Origin: Niastella vici
GTDB taxonomy: Bacteria > Bacteroidota > Bacteroidia > Chitinophagales > Chitinophagaceae
DNA length: 38,220 bases
Direction: 5' to 3'
Assembly: GCF_002077945.1 (NCBI RefSeq)
Contig: NZ_LVYD01000086.1
Span: 1 to 38,220 of the forward strand
In this document: one piece after another, positions 1 to 8,186 of the stretch
Layout: each line of letters opens with the position of its first letter
Numbering within the stretch: the first letter of the stretch is position 1
Program-made: the position numbers and the translations under genes
Notes under the pieces: generated by a model
The model's input: only the letters and a program-made list of their open reading frames with translations
What the model was told of the DNA's origin: nothing
Database searches by the model: none

Positions 1-49
1 GGGGAGGCAACGAACCGCTCTACCCGGAAAATTGATTGTTACTTTTTGA

Positions 50-508
50 CTATCCTTTCTTGTTTGATTTTTCTTTTTCAAACTTGGCGTAGTCGTCTGC
101 ATTCAGCACTTCACCAGTAATTTTCAATTCCATGGGTTGGTCTACCCCGGCTACTTTTACAAATATGGTTTTATTAAAGGGGCCGGCGGCCGCCGCATTG
201 AAACCGGCAGTGATCTTGTCATCTTTACCTTTTGCTACAGGAGCTTCGGGTTTTACGGGTGTTGTACAGCCGCATGAAGCAGTTGCTGATTCAATAACTA
301 CGGGTTTATCGGTAATGTTTGAAAATACAAAAGCATATGTAACAGGTACACCTTGTTTGATCTTTCCAAAGTCATGCGCTACATCCTTGAATTTAACGTA
401 GCTATCAGCTTTTTTAACAGTTGCAGCAGGAGTAGTTTGGGCTGCAGTTTGAGCAAATACACCGGCAGTCAGGATCAATGCTGTAAAAGCTAATACAAAT
501 CTTTTCAT
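50..508 (-). CDS. DUF1573 secreted protein (second of tandem pair)
   Basis: Protein of 152 residues with an N-terminal signal peptide (about residues 1-20, ending near TAAQ) followed by one DUF1573 domain. The family signature is clear: a beta-sandwich start 'VAHDFGKIKQG', then 'ASCGCTTP' near residues 77-84, then 'AGFNAAAAGPFNKTI'. DUF1573 domains have an Ig-like fold and are exported in Bacteroidota; their molecular role is not established. The C-terminal tail is rich in Lys, Asp and Glu. It lies 12 bases downstream of a paralogue on the same strand, so the two are probably co-transcribed. The start at 508 is the only Met that preserves the signal peptide. No terminator is visible in the 49 bases that follow it in the window. 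Confidence 0.9.
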   Translation of the reverse strand: MKRFVLAFTALILTAGVFAQTAAQTTPAATVKKADSYVKFKDVAHDFGKIKQGVPVTYAFVFSNITDKPVVIESATASCGCTTPVKPEAPVAKGKDDKITAGFNAAAAGPFNKTIFVKVAGVDQPMELKITGEVLNADDYAKFEKEKSNKKG

Positions 509-520
509 GTGTTTATGTGT

Positions 521-976
521 TTAATTGTTTTTCAATAACGATAAAGACGCATTTACCGGGGCAGAGGTTGTAGGCCCTTTATAAACTGTACCTGAAATCG
601 TCAATGTTTTGTGTTCTTGATTATTATAAGTAATAGTGATCGTTTTATTGAAGGGGCCTTCGCTGGCTGCATTGTAACCCACCTTTATTATGGTAGTGGC
701 GCCGGCCTGTATGGCGTCTTTGCTCCATTCGGGGGTAGTGCAACCACAGCTTGCCTGAACATTTTCAAGCATAAGGGGTTCCTTTCCAATATTAACGAGC
801 TCAAAGTTATGAGTTACCGGGCGACCCTGTTGAATTTTTCCAAAATCATAAGCGGTTTCTTTTAGCTGTATGATCTCGGCCGCCTTAGTGGTAGTGGTAT
901 TTGTAGTGGTTGCTGTTTGCGCTTGCGTCAGGAAGGCCGAAGCTGCGAAACAACCCAGTAGTACCAGTCTTTTCAT
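521..976 (-). CDS. DUF1573 secreted protein (first of tandem pair)
   Basis: Protein of 151 residues with a signal peptide (about 1-19, cleavage likely after 'FLTQA'), a short Thr-rich linker, and one DUF1573 domain containing 'ETAYDFGKIQQG', 'ASCGCTTPEW' and 'NAASEGPFNKTI'. It is a clear paralogue of the next gene downstream; both keep the paired cysteines of the SCGC motif, which could form a disulfide or be redox active, though this is not proven for the family. It is transcribed away from the E1 gene at 1200, leaving a 223-base divergent intergenic region. The function is unknown; an exported structural or binding role is the usual assumption. Confidence 0.9.
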   Translation of the reverse strand: MKRLVLLGCFAASAFLTQAQTATTTNTTTTKAAEIIQLKETAYDFGKIQQGRPVTHNFELVNIGKEPLMLENVQASCGCTTPEWSKDAIQAGATTIIKVGYNAASEGPFNKTITITYNNQEHKTLTISGTVYKGPTTSAPVNASLSLLKNN

Positions 977-1199
977 GCGTACAAAAATTAAGGTTTTTGA
1001 TTGTGTACAGGCTAAGCTACAAATTATCCCGCTAAATTATGGCCAAACATGCCTTAAATCATATGGATGGGAATAACATGTGTAACGCTAACGTGTTCAA
1101 AATTACATCTTTAACGGGCTCCCCGCCAATTAATTTTTGCTCCCGTGACATTTTTTTAACAACCCCGCAAATTGGCGTGAATATTAATATTTTTGTCGA

Positions 1200-3593
1200 A
1201 TGGAAAATACTGCTCACAATCAATCGCTTGCCGGCGAAAAGCTCTCTTTCGATAAATTTCGGGAAGAGGTACTAAAAGATTACCGCCTTGCTTGTGAAAG
1301 CCGGGAAACCAGTTTACTGGGTCGTAAAGAAGTACTTACCGGTAAAGCCAAATTTGGCATTTTTGGTGATGGCAAAGAGGTTGCACAGATCGCAGCTTCC
1401 AAATTTTTCCAGCCCGGCGATTTCCTGTCGGGTTACTACCGCGATCAAACAATTGCTTTTGCCACCGGCCAGGCCACCGTTGAGGAATTCTTTTCACAAT
1501 TGTATGCCGATCCCGATACCGCTAATGATCCGCATAGCGGCGGCCGGCAAATGAACTCCCATTTTGCCACGCCTATCGTGGATGCACAGGGGGAGTGGCT
1601 CGATTTGGTGAACCGTAAAAATATTGCTGCCGGGCTGGCGCCCACTGCCGGGCAAATGCCGCGTGCCCTGGGCATGGCCCTGGCCTCAAAACTGTTCCGT
1701 AATTCAGATGTGCTGCATCACCTGGATCATTTGAGCAACAATGGTAATGAAATTTGCTTCTGTACTATCGGCGATGCGTCTACGTCGGAAGGACACTTTT
1801 GGGAAGCATTGAATGCTGCAGGTGTGTTGCAGGTACCCTTAGCTGTTTTTGTGTGGGATGATGGGTATGGCATTTCGGTTCCACGCCGTATGCAAACCAT
1901 TAAAGGCTCTATTTCTGAAGCCATGCGCGGCATGCAGCGGAAAGACAATACCAATGGGTTCGATATATATAAGGTAAAGGCCTGGGATTACGCCGGCATG
2001 TGTGAAGTGTTTGAATCGGCCATCAAGCGCATGCGCGAAACGCATGTGCCCGCCCTGTTCCATGTTGAGGAAGTTACCCAGCCACAGGGGCATTCCACCT
2101 CGGGCAGTCACGAACGGTATAAATCGCCTGAGCGCCTGGCCTGGGAACGCGAATGGGATGGCAATAAAAAAATGCGCGAATGGATCCTCGAAAATACCCT
2201 CGCCAGTGAAGAAGAGCTGGAAGATATTGAAACCGCCGCCAAGGAAATGGTGCGCGAAAGCAAACAGCGGGCCTGGGAAAAATTCATTGTACCTGTTAAA
2301 CAATTAGTATATAAATGCATTGAGCTGCTCGATGCCCTTACCGGACAGGGTGTTGATACCACCGGCGAAATTGCTGCGGCAAGAAATGTATTGAGCGCCA
2401 ACCGCGAACCGCTGCGGAAAGATGTTATTCAGGCGCTGCATAAAGCCATTCAGGCAGCTGGCCATTCTCCCCTTATCAGGGAGGTAAAAGACCTGTATCA
2501 GCAATTGCGGAAAGAAGGCTATGCCACCTATGGCAGCTATTTGTATGATGAAAGCCCGAAGAGCCCGATGAAGATCTCAACTACTCCATTGGAGTTTGCG
2601 GCCGATTCGCCAAGCATGAACGGCTATGAGATCCTGAACCACTACTTCGACGAGCTGTTTGCCAGCAACCCCAGAGTACTGGCTTTTGGGGAAGATGTTG
2701 GCAAGATCGGGGATGTGAACCAGGGCTTTGCCGGGTTACAGAATAAATATGGTGAGAACCGCATATTCGATACTTCTATTCGCGAGCTCACGATCATTGG
2801 GCAGGCGATAGGCCTTTCGTACCGCGGATTGCGACCCATTGCAGAAATTCAGTACATCGATTATATGTTATACGGCCTGCAACAGCTGAGCGATAATGCT
2901 TCTACGTTGTACTGGCGCACCAAAGGACGGCAAAGTTGCCCCATCATTGTACGTACGCGCGGGCACCGGTTAGAAGGCATCTGGCACAGCGGTTCACCCA
3001 TGGGCATGATGCTGCATTCGCTGCGGGGCATGCACATTTGCGTACCACGCAACATGGTGCAGGCTGCCGGTATGTACAATACCCTGTTATCTGGTAATGA
3101 CCCCGCTGTGGTGGTTGAATGCCTGAACGGTTACCGCCTCAAGGAGAAATTGCCCGGCAATATTGTTGATTATAAAGTGGCGCTGGGTGTGCCGGAAGTT
3201 ATCAGGGAAGGAACCGATATCACCATCGTTTCGTATGGCAGTGTGCTGCGGATCATTGCCGAAGCGGCTGCTATTCTGGAAAAAGCAGATATCAGCTGTG
3301 AGATCGTCGATGTGCAAACCCTGCTGCCTTTCGATGTGAACCATCTCATACTCGATTCTTTAAAGAAGACCAACCGCATTGTATTTGTTGATGAAGACGT
3401 ACCCGGTGGTGCCGCTGGTTATATGTATAATAAGGTGTTGGAAGAACAGGGTGGCTACCGCTGGCTCGATGTTTCGCCCCGTACCATTACCGGTCAGGCG
3501 CACCGCCCCAGCTATGGCAGCGATGGCGATTATTTCAGCAAACCGAATGTGGAGCAGATCGTGGATGTTATTCAGGAAATGATGAGCGAGTAG
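1200..3593 (+). CDS. 2-oxoacid dehydrogenase E1, alpha and beta fused
   Basis: A 797-residue thiamine-diphosphate enzyme with the E1-alpha domain (about 20-440) and the E1-beta domain (about 455-797) in one chain. The alpha half shows the cofactor-binding segment starting at 'GDASTSEG' (191-198) and ending in 'WDDGYGIS' (219-226). The beta half shows 'FGEDVGKIGD' (496-505) with the conserved Glu498 and 'HSGSPMG' (596-602), matching the active-site His region. Such fusions are common in Bacteroidota and are usually annotated as branched-chain 2-oxoacid (2-oxoisovalerate) dehydrogenase E1; a pyruvate-type substrate cannot be excluded. The reaction is oxidative decarboxylation with transfer of the acyl group to E2 lipoyl. 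E2 and E3 are not in this window. A TAnnTTTG-like box (1188-1195) lies too close to the ATG to be a convincing promoter for this start. Confidence 0.92.
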   Translation: MENTAHNQSLAGEKLSFDKFREEVLKDYRLACESRETSLLGRKEVLTGKAKFGIFGDGKEVAQIAASKFFQPGDFLSGYYRDQTIAFATGQATVEEFFSQLYADPDTANDPHSGGRQMNSHFATPIVDAQGEWLDLVNRKNIAAGLAPTAGQMPRALGMALASKLFRNSDVLHHLDHLSNNGNEICFCTIGDASTSEGHFWEALNAAGVLQVPLAVFVWDDGYGISVPRRMQTIKGSISEAMRGMQRKDNTNGFDIYKVKAWDYAGMCEVFESAIKRMRETHVPALFHVEEVTQPQGHSTSGSHERYKSPERLAWEREWDGNKKMREWILENTLASEEELEDIETAAKEMVRESKQRAWEKFIVPVKQLVYKCIELLDALTGQGVDTTGEIAAARNVLSANREPLRKDVIQALHKAIQAAGHSPLIREVKDLYQQLRKEGYATYGSYLYDESPKSPMKISTTPLEFAADSPSMNGYEILNHYFDELFASNPRVLAFGEDVGKIGDVNQGFAGLQNKYGENRIFDTSIRELTIIGQAIGLSYRGLRPIAEIQYIDYMLYGLQQLSDNASTLYWRTKGRQSCPIIVRTRGHRLEGIWHSGSPMGMMLHSLRGMHICVPRNMVQAAGMYNTLLSGNDPAVVVECLNGYRLKEKLPGNIVDYKVALGVPEVIREGTDITIVSYGSVLRIIAEAAAILEKADISCEIVDVQTLLPFDVNHLILDSLKKTNRIVFVDEDVPGGAAGYMYNKVLEEQGGYRWLDVSPRTITGQAHRPSYGSDGDYFSKPNVEQIVDVIQEMMSE

Positions 3594-3680
3594 GTGAATG
3601 CCCGCCCGTAGCCCTGGCGAAGGCGGGTTTGAAAACATATTCTTAACGAGACAACGTAAAACTTAATTCAGAGAACTTAT

Positions 3681-3719
3681 AACTTAGACCATAGAAATTT
3701 GAGTGCTATGGTCTAAGTT
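3681..3719. terminator. Perfect 14-bp stem-loop after the E1 gene
   Basis: AACTTAGACCATAG (3681-3694) is perfectly complementary to CTATGGTCTAAGTT (3706-3719) with an 11-base loop. No T-run follows on either strand, so a standard intrinsic terminator is not certain. A weaker GC stem (CCCGCC with GGCGGG, near 3601-3628) lies closer to the E1 stop codon. The position between E1 and the GTG-started PhzF gene suggests transcript-end processing or attenuation. Confidence 0.45.
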
Positions 3720-3758
3720 GCCCAAACCTTGATCTAATAACCCCTCAAAACAATACCT

Positions 3759-4550
3759 GTGAAGCTTAATTTGTATCAGATTGATGCATTTACCAACCAT
3801 TTGTTCGGAGGTAACCCGGCTGCTGTAATTCCCCTTGATCAATGGATCAGTGAGAGCCTGATGCAACGGCTGGCTATGGAAAATAACCTCAGTGAAACTG
3901 TTTTCTTTGTGCCGGCCACTAAACCCGATGCCGATTACGAGATCCGCTGGTTTACTCCTTTGGCCGAGATCAACCTGTGCGGGCATGCTACCCTGGCTTC
4001 GGCCTATGTTTTATTTCATGTAATGGGCTATGGCTATCCTGCCATCCGTTTTCAATCAAAAAGCGGCATACTCACCGTTACAAAGAACTTCGACAGGATC
4101 AGCATGGATTTTCCGGCCTGGAAACCGGAGCCGCTGGCCGAATGGCCTGCTGAACTGGCGACTGCTTTGGGCAATATTACTATTACAAGCGTGCATAAAT
4201 ACCGCGATTACCTGGTTGAGGTAGCCGATGAAAGCATGGTTCAGCTTTGCCAACCCGATTTTACCCTCATGAAAAAGCTGGGGCAAAAGGTGATCCTTAC
4301 CGCAAAAGGCAATAAGGCCGATTTTGTATCGCGGTTCTTTGCCCCAACGGTAGGGGTTGATGAAGATCCGGTTACGGGGTCGGCGCATTCGCAGCTGATA
4401 CCGTATTGGGCCGAAAAGCTGGGCAAGAAGTCATTATTTGCCCGGCAGTTGTCGAAACGTGGGGGCGATATCTGGTGCGAATACCTGGGCGAACGGGTAA
4501 CCATGGCGGGGCAATGTGTGTTCTTTATGAAAGGGGAGATAGATCTTTAA
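3759..4550 (+). CDS. PhzF family isomerase/epimerase
   Basis: A 263-residue protein of the PhzF (phenazine biosynthesis-like, diaminopimelate-epimerase fold) family. It starts with GTG at 3759; this start gives the typical family N-terminus 'MKLNLYQIDAFTNHLFGGNP'. The catalytic glutamate is Glu46 in 'NNLSETVFF', and the family motifs 'INLCGHATLA' (first-half His) and 'DEDPVTGSAH' (second half) are intact. Members catalyse isomerisation or racemisation on small amino- or hydroxy-acids; the actual substrate is usually unknown, and nothing here points to phenazine synthesis. It is followed after 11 bases by a small membrane protein, probably in the same transcript. Confidence 0.9.
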   Translation: MKLNLYQIDAFTNHLFGGNPAAVIPLDQWISESLMQRLAMENNLSETVFFVPATKPDADYEIRWFTPLAEINLCGHATLASAYVLFHVMGYGYPAIRFQSKSGILTVTKNFDRISMDFPAWKPEPLAEWPAELATALGNITITSVHKYRDYLVEVADESMVQLCQPDFTLMKKLGQKVILTAKGNKADFVSRFFAPTVGVDEDPVTGSAHSQLIPYWAEKLGKKSLFARQLSKRGGDIWCEYLGERVTMAGQCVFFMKGEIDL

Positions 4551-4561
4551 AAAATATTATA

Positions 4562-4870
4562 GTGTTAACAGCGAGCGAAAAACGATTTATAAAATCCTGG
4601 GAAGATCAGCGAAAGGGCGGCCGGTATAAATACTATCTGTTGTATATTATTGCCGGCACCTTTGTGGCCATACTGATCCTTTCTTTTTTAGCAGCGATGG
4701 TGGGCGGCTTTCCCAGCATGCTCAAGTTGATAATTATCATCAGTTTCAGCATTGTTGCTATAGCAACCCTTGTCAGCTGGCAGTTGAACGAGAAGAAGTT
4801 CAAATCAATTATACAAAGAGAAATAAGGGAAGGAATAAAGAAGGATGAAGCGGAAGGAAATGGAAAATAG
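4562..4870 (+). CDS. Small two-TM membrane protein, unknown
   Basis: The reading frame is open much further upstream inside the PhzF gene, but that part is a shadow in another frame. A GTG at 4562, 11 bases after the PhzF stop, gives a sensible 102-residue protein: a charged N-terminus ('TASEKRFIKSWEDQR'), two hydrophobic helices (about 26-46 and 55-75), and a strongly charged C-terminal helix rich in Lys and Glu. I do not recognise the family. The topology suggests an inner-membrane protein with both ends in the cytoplasm. The stop codon lies 10 bases from the stop of the convergent DCC gene. Confidence 0.65.
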   Translation: MLTASEKRFIKSWEDQRKGGRYKYYLLYIIAGTFVAILILSFLAAMVGGFPSMLKLIIIISFSIVAIATLVSWQLNEKKFKSIIQREIREGIKKDEAEGNGK

Positions 4871-4880
4871 CAAGGGTGCT

Positions 4881-5282
4881 TCAATCCAGGAAACTTTCTT
4901 TTTCTTCAGGTGTCGGTAACCGGCAACTATCTTTCCTGCCAAACAATTTGTACCGGTTACTGGCAATCAGCTTATACACGCCATCGCGAATGGGTTGGGG
5001 AACGTAAATGAATACATACAATAATTGCCAGCCGCGGCCGAGGTGTTTCAGCGTGCGTAATACGGCCGTGGAACGCGTATACAACACATTCCCTTCAATG
5101 AGCATAAATGAATGGTATTGATCTGTTGACAGGTGGTATTTGCGCAGGTATTCCTGTCCGGTTTTACCCTGCAGCGATCCGAACAGGAAACGTTTTTTCC
5201 GGTCTCTTTTTAAAGTGAATGCAACGGCCTTGTTGCACAGGTTACACACCCCATCAAAAAAAACTATGTATTTAGAACTCAT
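4881..5282 (-). CDS. DCC-family thiol-disulfide oxidoreductase (DUF393)
   Basis: A 133-residue protein with the hallmark N-terminal 'FFDGVCNLCNKAV': the D-G-x-C-x-x-C motif that names the DCC family (YuxK-like), on a thioredoxin-like fold. Cys13 and Cys16 would be the redox pair. The central 'LYTRSTAVLRTLKHLG' and the C-terminal 'RYKLFGRKDSCRLPTPEE' are also typical. No signal peptide is present, so it probably acts in the cytoplasm or at the membrane face. The physiological substrate is not known for most members. It lies 102 bases downstream of yebC, separated from it by a terminator. Confidence 0.88.
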   Translation of the reverse strand: MSSKYIVFFDGVCNLCNKAVAFTLKRDRKKRFLFGSLQGKTGQEYLRKYHLSTDQYHSFMLIEGNVLYTRSTAVLRTLKHLGRGWQLLYVFIYVPQPIRDGVYKLIASNRYKLFGRKDSCRLPTPEEKESFLD

Positions 5283-5332
5283 ACTGGCTATAAGGCAAAA
5301 TTACGGCCAACGGGAATAAAATTGTACAAAAG

Positions 5333-5357
5333 AAAAACCCGGATGTAACACCCGGGT
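5333..5357 (-). terminator. Intrinsic terminator of yebC
   Basis: Read on the minus strand, ACCCGG (5357-5352) pairs with CCGGGT (5342-5337) around a 9-base loop and is followed by a run of five T. It lies 28 bases after the yebC stop and ahead of the DCC gene. Confidence 0.75.
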
Positions 5358-5384
5358 CCTTAACGAAATATCGTAAAGATGAAC

Positions 5385-6107
5385 TTATTGCAGGTTATGG
5401 AACACCTTCTGCACATCTTCGTCCTGCTCCAGCTTATCAACCAGTTTCAGCACTTCCTGGGCAGCCTCTTCCCCTAATTGTACGGTTGTGCCAGGGATCC
5501 ATTCTACTTCTGAACTTATTGGAGTAATGTTCCTTTCTTCCAGCGCTTTCTGCATATTGCCGAAATCATTGAACGCCACGCGGATCACCAGTACGTTTTC
5601 GCCATTCTCCCCGGTTCCTTCCCCCATTTCTTCCAAACCGGCATCTATCAGTTCCAGCTCCAGGTCGTCCTGGCTAAGGCCTTCAGGTTTCAGTTTGAAC
5701 ACCCCCATTTTCTTGAACTGGAAGCTTACGCTGCCGCTGTTTCCCAGGGTGCCATTGCCTTTATTGAAAATGGCTTTTACGTTGGCTACGGTACGCACGT
5801 GGTTATCGGTAGCTGTTTCTACCAGAATGGCAACGCCGTTGGGGCCGTATCCTTCATACAGGAGCTCTTCATAGTTCTCCATTTCCTTACCCTGTGCGCG
5901 TTTAATGGCTGCCTCAACGCGGTCTTTGGGCATGTTTACGCTTTTGGCGTTCGTCATACAACGCCGTAATGCCGGGTTGGTGTTCGGGTCGGGACCACCA
6001 GCCTTTACAGCAATAGCGATTTCCTTTCCAATACGGCTAAATTGTTTGGCCATCCGGTCCCACCTGGCAAACATGGTTGATTTACGTACTTCAAATATGC
6101 GACCCAT
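5385..6107 (-). CDS. yebC: YebC/PmpR family ribosome-associated regulator
   Basis: A 240-residue protein of normal family length. Key segments: N-terminal basic region '[19 protein letters not shown]', '[19 protein letters not shown]', '[17 protein letters not shown]', '[19 protein letters not shown]' and '[17 protein letters not shown]', all diagnostic of YebC. The family was first described as DNA-binding transcriptional regulators (PmpR), while later work assigns YebC-type proteins a role in helping ribosomes through proline-rich stretches. This is of note because efp lies in the same window. It is transcribed alone, with its own downstream terminator. Confidence 0.95.
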   Translation of the reverse strand: MGRIFEVRKSTMFARWDRMAKQFSRIGKEIAIAVKAGGPDPNTNPALRRCMTNAKSVNMPKDRVEAAIKRAQGKEMENYEELLYEGYGPNGVAILVETATDNHVRTVANVKAIFNKGNGTLGNSGSVSFQFKKMGVFKLKPEGLSQDDLELELIDAGLEEMGEGTGENGENVLVIRVAFNDFGNMQKALEERNITPISSEVEWIPGTTVQLGEEAAQEVLKLVDKLEQDEDVQKVFHNLQ

Positions 6108-6283
6108 ATGCTAGTTTATACTTTTATTGTTTGTTTAATGTGGCTGACGATTAATAAGGTCTTTTAAGTTAGTTAGTTTCAGAAGACCTTAACTCAAAAA
6201 CTAACAAGCTGAATAACTCAAAACTGTCTTCCGGGCTGCAAAAATAAAATAACTGCTGCACCTGGCCAACATACTCCGCTAAA

Positions 6284-6318
6284 ACAAAACCCCGTTCACG
6301 TATTGCCGGAACGGGGTT
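6284..6318 (-). terminator. Intrinsic terminator of the APC permease
   Basis: AACCCCGTTC (6288-6297) and GAACGGGGTT (6309-6318) form a perfect 10-bp stem with an 11-base loop. On the minus strand it is followed by TTTTGTTTT, 25 bases beyond the permease stop codon. Confidence 0.85.
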
Positions 6319-6342
6319 GTATAAAGAAATGAATGAATTCTT

Positions 6343-7983
6343 TTATTTTTTGAACAGCCGGGCCGCAAAAACAAACAGATGCAAAATGGCAAAACCCAAT
6401 GAAAAATAGAAGATGCCGGCATCGTCGGGCGTAAGGCTGTGATGTACGAGCGCTACGATGGCCAGTATCAGCGAAAGAATGACGCCACACATACCGCCAA
6501 TGCGGTTACCCTGGGGAATGGTTTCGGGTTTGTTGGCCGACAATAAGCTATGGCGAACGCTGTAAGCCAGGTAAATATCAAGGCCCAGGATCATCCATAC
6601 GATCAACCTGATCCAGGTATCGAGCGGCAGAAACACCATCATAAACAAACAGGTGAACACGCCCAAATAGGGAACCAGGGGCACCAACGGTGTTTTGAAA
6701 GCACGGGGTGCATTGGGCATTGTTTTGCGCATAATTACCACGCCAATACAAACCAGGATAAATGCGAAAAGAGTGCCGATACTGGTCATTTCGCCCACTA
6801 CCCGGGCCGGTACAAATGCCGCGAACAGGCTCACAAAAAGCAGGAACAGGCCATTGTTTTTTGCCGGTGTGCGGAATTTGGGATGCACATCAGAGAATAC
6901 TTTGGGCAGCAAGCCGTCTTTACTCATACTGAAGAATACGCGGCTTTGTCCCATCAACATCACCAATATAACCGACATATAACCAGCGAGAATGGCCAGT
7001 ACAATGGCTTTGTTCAACCAGGGATAATCGGGGTGAACAACACCGGCTGCATCGGCTTTACCCATATGATCAATGGCAACGGCTACAGGGGCAATACCAT
7101 CCTGACCTTTGAAGGTGGTGTAGTTGGTAACCCCGGTCATTACATGCGCAAATAAAATATATAATACGGTACAAATGGCCAGTGAACCCAGAATGCCCCA
7201 GGGCATGTCTTTTTTGGGATTCTTCGCTTCCTGGGCGGCGGTGCTCACCGCATCGAACCCGATGTAGGCGAAGAACACAATGGCCGCGGCACGAATGATT
7301 CCACTGAAACCAAACTCACCAAAAGTGCCGGTATTTTCGGGAATATAATTTTCGTAGTTCGCGGTGTTGATGTATTTCCAACCCAGGAAAATAAATATAA
7401 ATACAACAGTTACTTTCAGGGTCACGATGATGGCATTGATGGTAGCGCTTTCCTTGGTTCCTTTTATCAGTAACAGGCTCATCAGGATCACGACAAAAAC
7501 GGCCGGTACATTTATAAAACCGCCGTCCCAGGGACCCGTAGTTATGGCAGCAGGCAGTTCAATATTAAAACCGTGCAGGAATTTTACCAGGTAGCGGCTC
7601 CAGCTGATACTTACGGTAGCGGCGCCCACGGCGTATTCCAGCACCAGGTCCCAGCCAATGATCCAGGCAACGAATTCACCCATGGTTGCATAGGAATAGG
7701 TATAGGCACTTCCCGCAACGGGGATCATAGAAGAGAATTCGGCATAACATAAGCCGGCAAAAGCGCAACCCAACGCCGCAACAATGAATGAGATGGTGAT
7801 GGCAGGGCCGGCCTGGTTGGCGGCAGCGCCTCCGGTAATGGAGAATAAACCGGCACCAATGATGGCGCCAATACCCAACGCTACAAGGGATCCTTTCCCC
7901 AGGGTTTTTTTGAGGGTGTGTCCACTGGTGTCCTTTGCTTCATTTAATAATGAATCCAACGGTTTCTTTACGAATAAACTCAT
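6343..7983 (-). CDS. APC-superfamily amino acid permease
   Basis: A 546-residue integral membrane protein with about 14 hydrophobic segments. The TM1 motif 'ALGIGAIIGAGLFSITGGAA' is the APC substrate/ion-site signature; 'FAGLCYAEFSSMIPVAGSAYTY' (TM3 region) and 'FFAYIGFDAVSTAAQEAKNP' (TM6-loop) place it in the cationic amino acid transporter / YfnA-like group. The two extra C-terminal helices relative to 12-TM members are typical of CAT-type proteins. The likely role is uptake or exchange of an amino acid across the inner membrane; the exact substrate cannot be read from sequence. It is divergent from the SDF symporter at 8187, with 203 bases between. Confidence 0.93.
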   Translation of the reverse strand: MSLFVKKPLDSLLNEAKDTSGHTLKKTLGKGSLVALGIGAIIGAGLFSITGGAAANQAGPAITISFIVAALGCAFAGLCYAEFSSMIPVAGSAYTYSYATMGEFVAWIIGWDLVLEYAVGAATVSISWSRYLVKFLHGFNIELPAAITTGPWDGGFINVPAVFVVILMSLLLIKGTKESATINAIIVTLKVTVVFIFIFLGWKYINTANYENYIPENTGTFGEFGFSGIIRAAAIVFFAYIGFDAVSTAAQEAKNPKKDMPWGILGSLAICTVLYILFAHVMTGVTNYTTFKGQDGIAPVAVAIDHMGKADAAGVVHPDYPWLNKAIVLAILAGYMSVILVMLMGQSRVFFSMSKDGLLPKVFSDVHPKFRTPAKNNGLFLLFVSLFAAFVPARVVGEMTSIGTLFAFILVCIGVVIMRKTMPNAPRAFKTPLVPLVPYLGVFTCLFMMVFLPLDTWIRLIVWMILGLDIYLAYSVRHSLLSANKPETIPQGNRIGGMCGVILSLILAIVALVHHSLTPDDAGIFYFSLGFAILHLFVFAARLFKK

Positions 7984-8186
7984 AAGGGCGAGTTAGAATT
8001 TTTTTGAATGAATAGTATTTCTTTAAATCATGTATGTGGCCCGAAAGATAAGGATTTCTTAAAACTACCCGCCAAAAGATATCTTAAATACTCTCCACAC
8101 TTCCGGGGCAAAAGATAAAATGATCCACCAAAATGGTTTATGCATTTAATATTATATTGCACCCTATTACTTTTTAACCAAACTAC

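Noticed and set aside
1188..1195. TATTTTTG as promoter of the E1 gene
   Set aside because: It matches the -7 consensus but ends 4 bases before the ATG, has no TTG at proper spacing, and would start the RNA inside or after the start codon.
4406..4561. Longer start for the small membrane protein inside PhzF
   Set aside because: That part overlaps conserved PhzF codons in another frame and has no membrane-protein character; GTG at 4562 is a better start.
6550..7155. 201-residue plus-strand frame opposite the APC permease
   Set aside because: It is antisense to a well-supported gene, with His/Gln-rich composition typical of a shadow frame.
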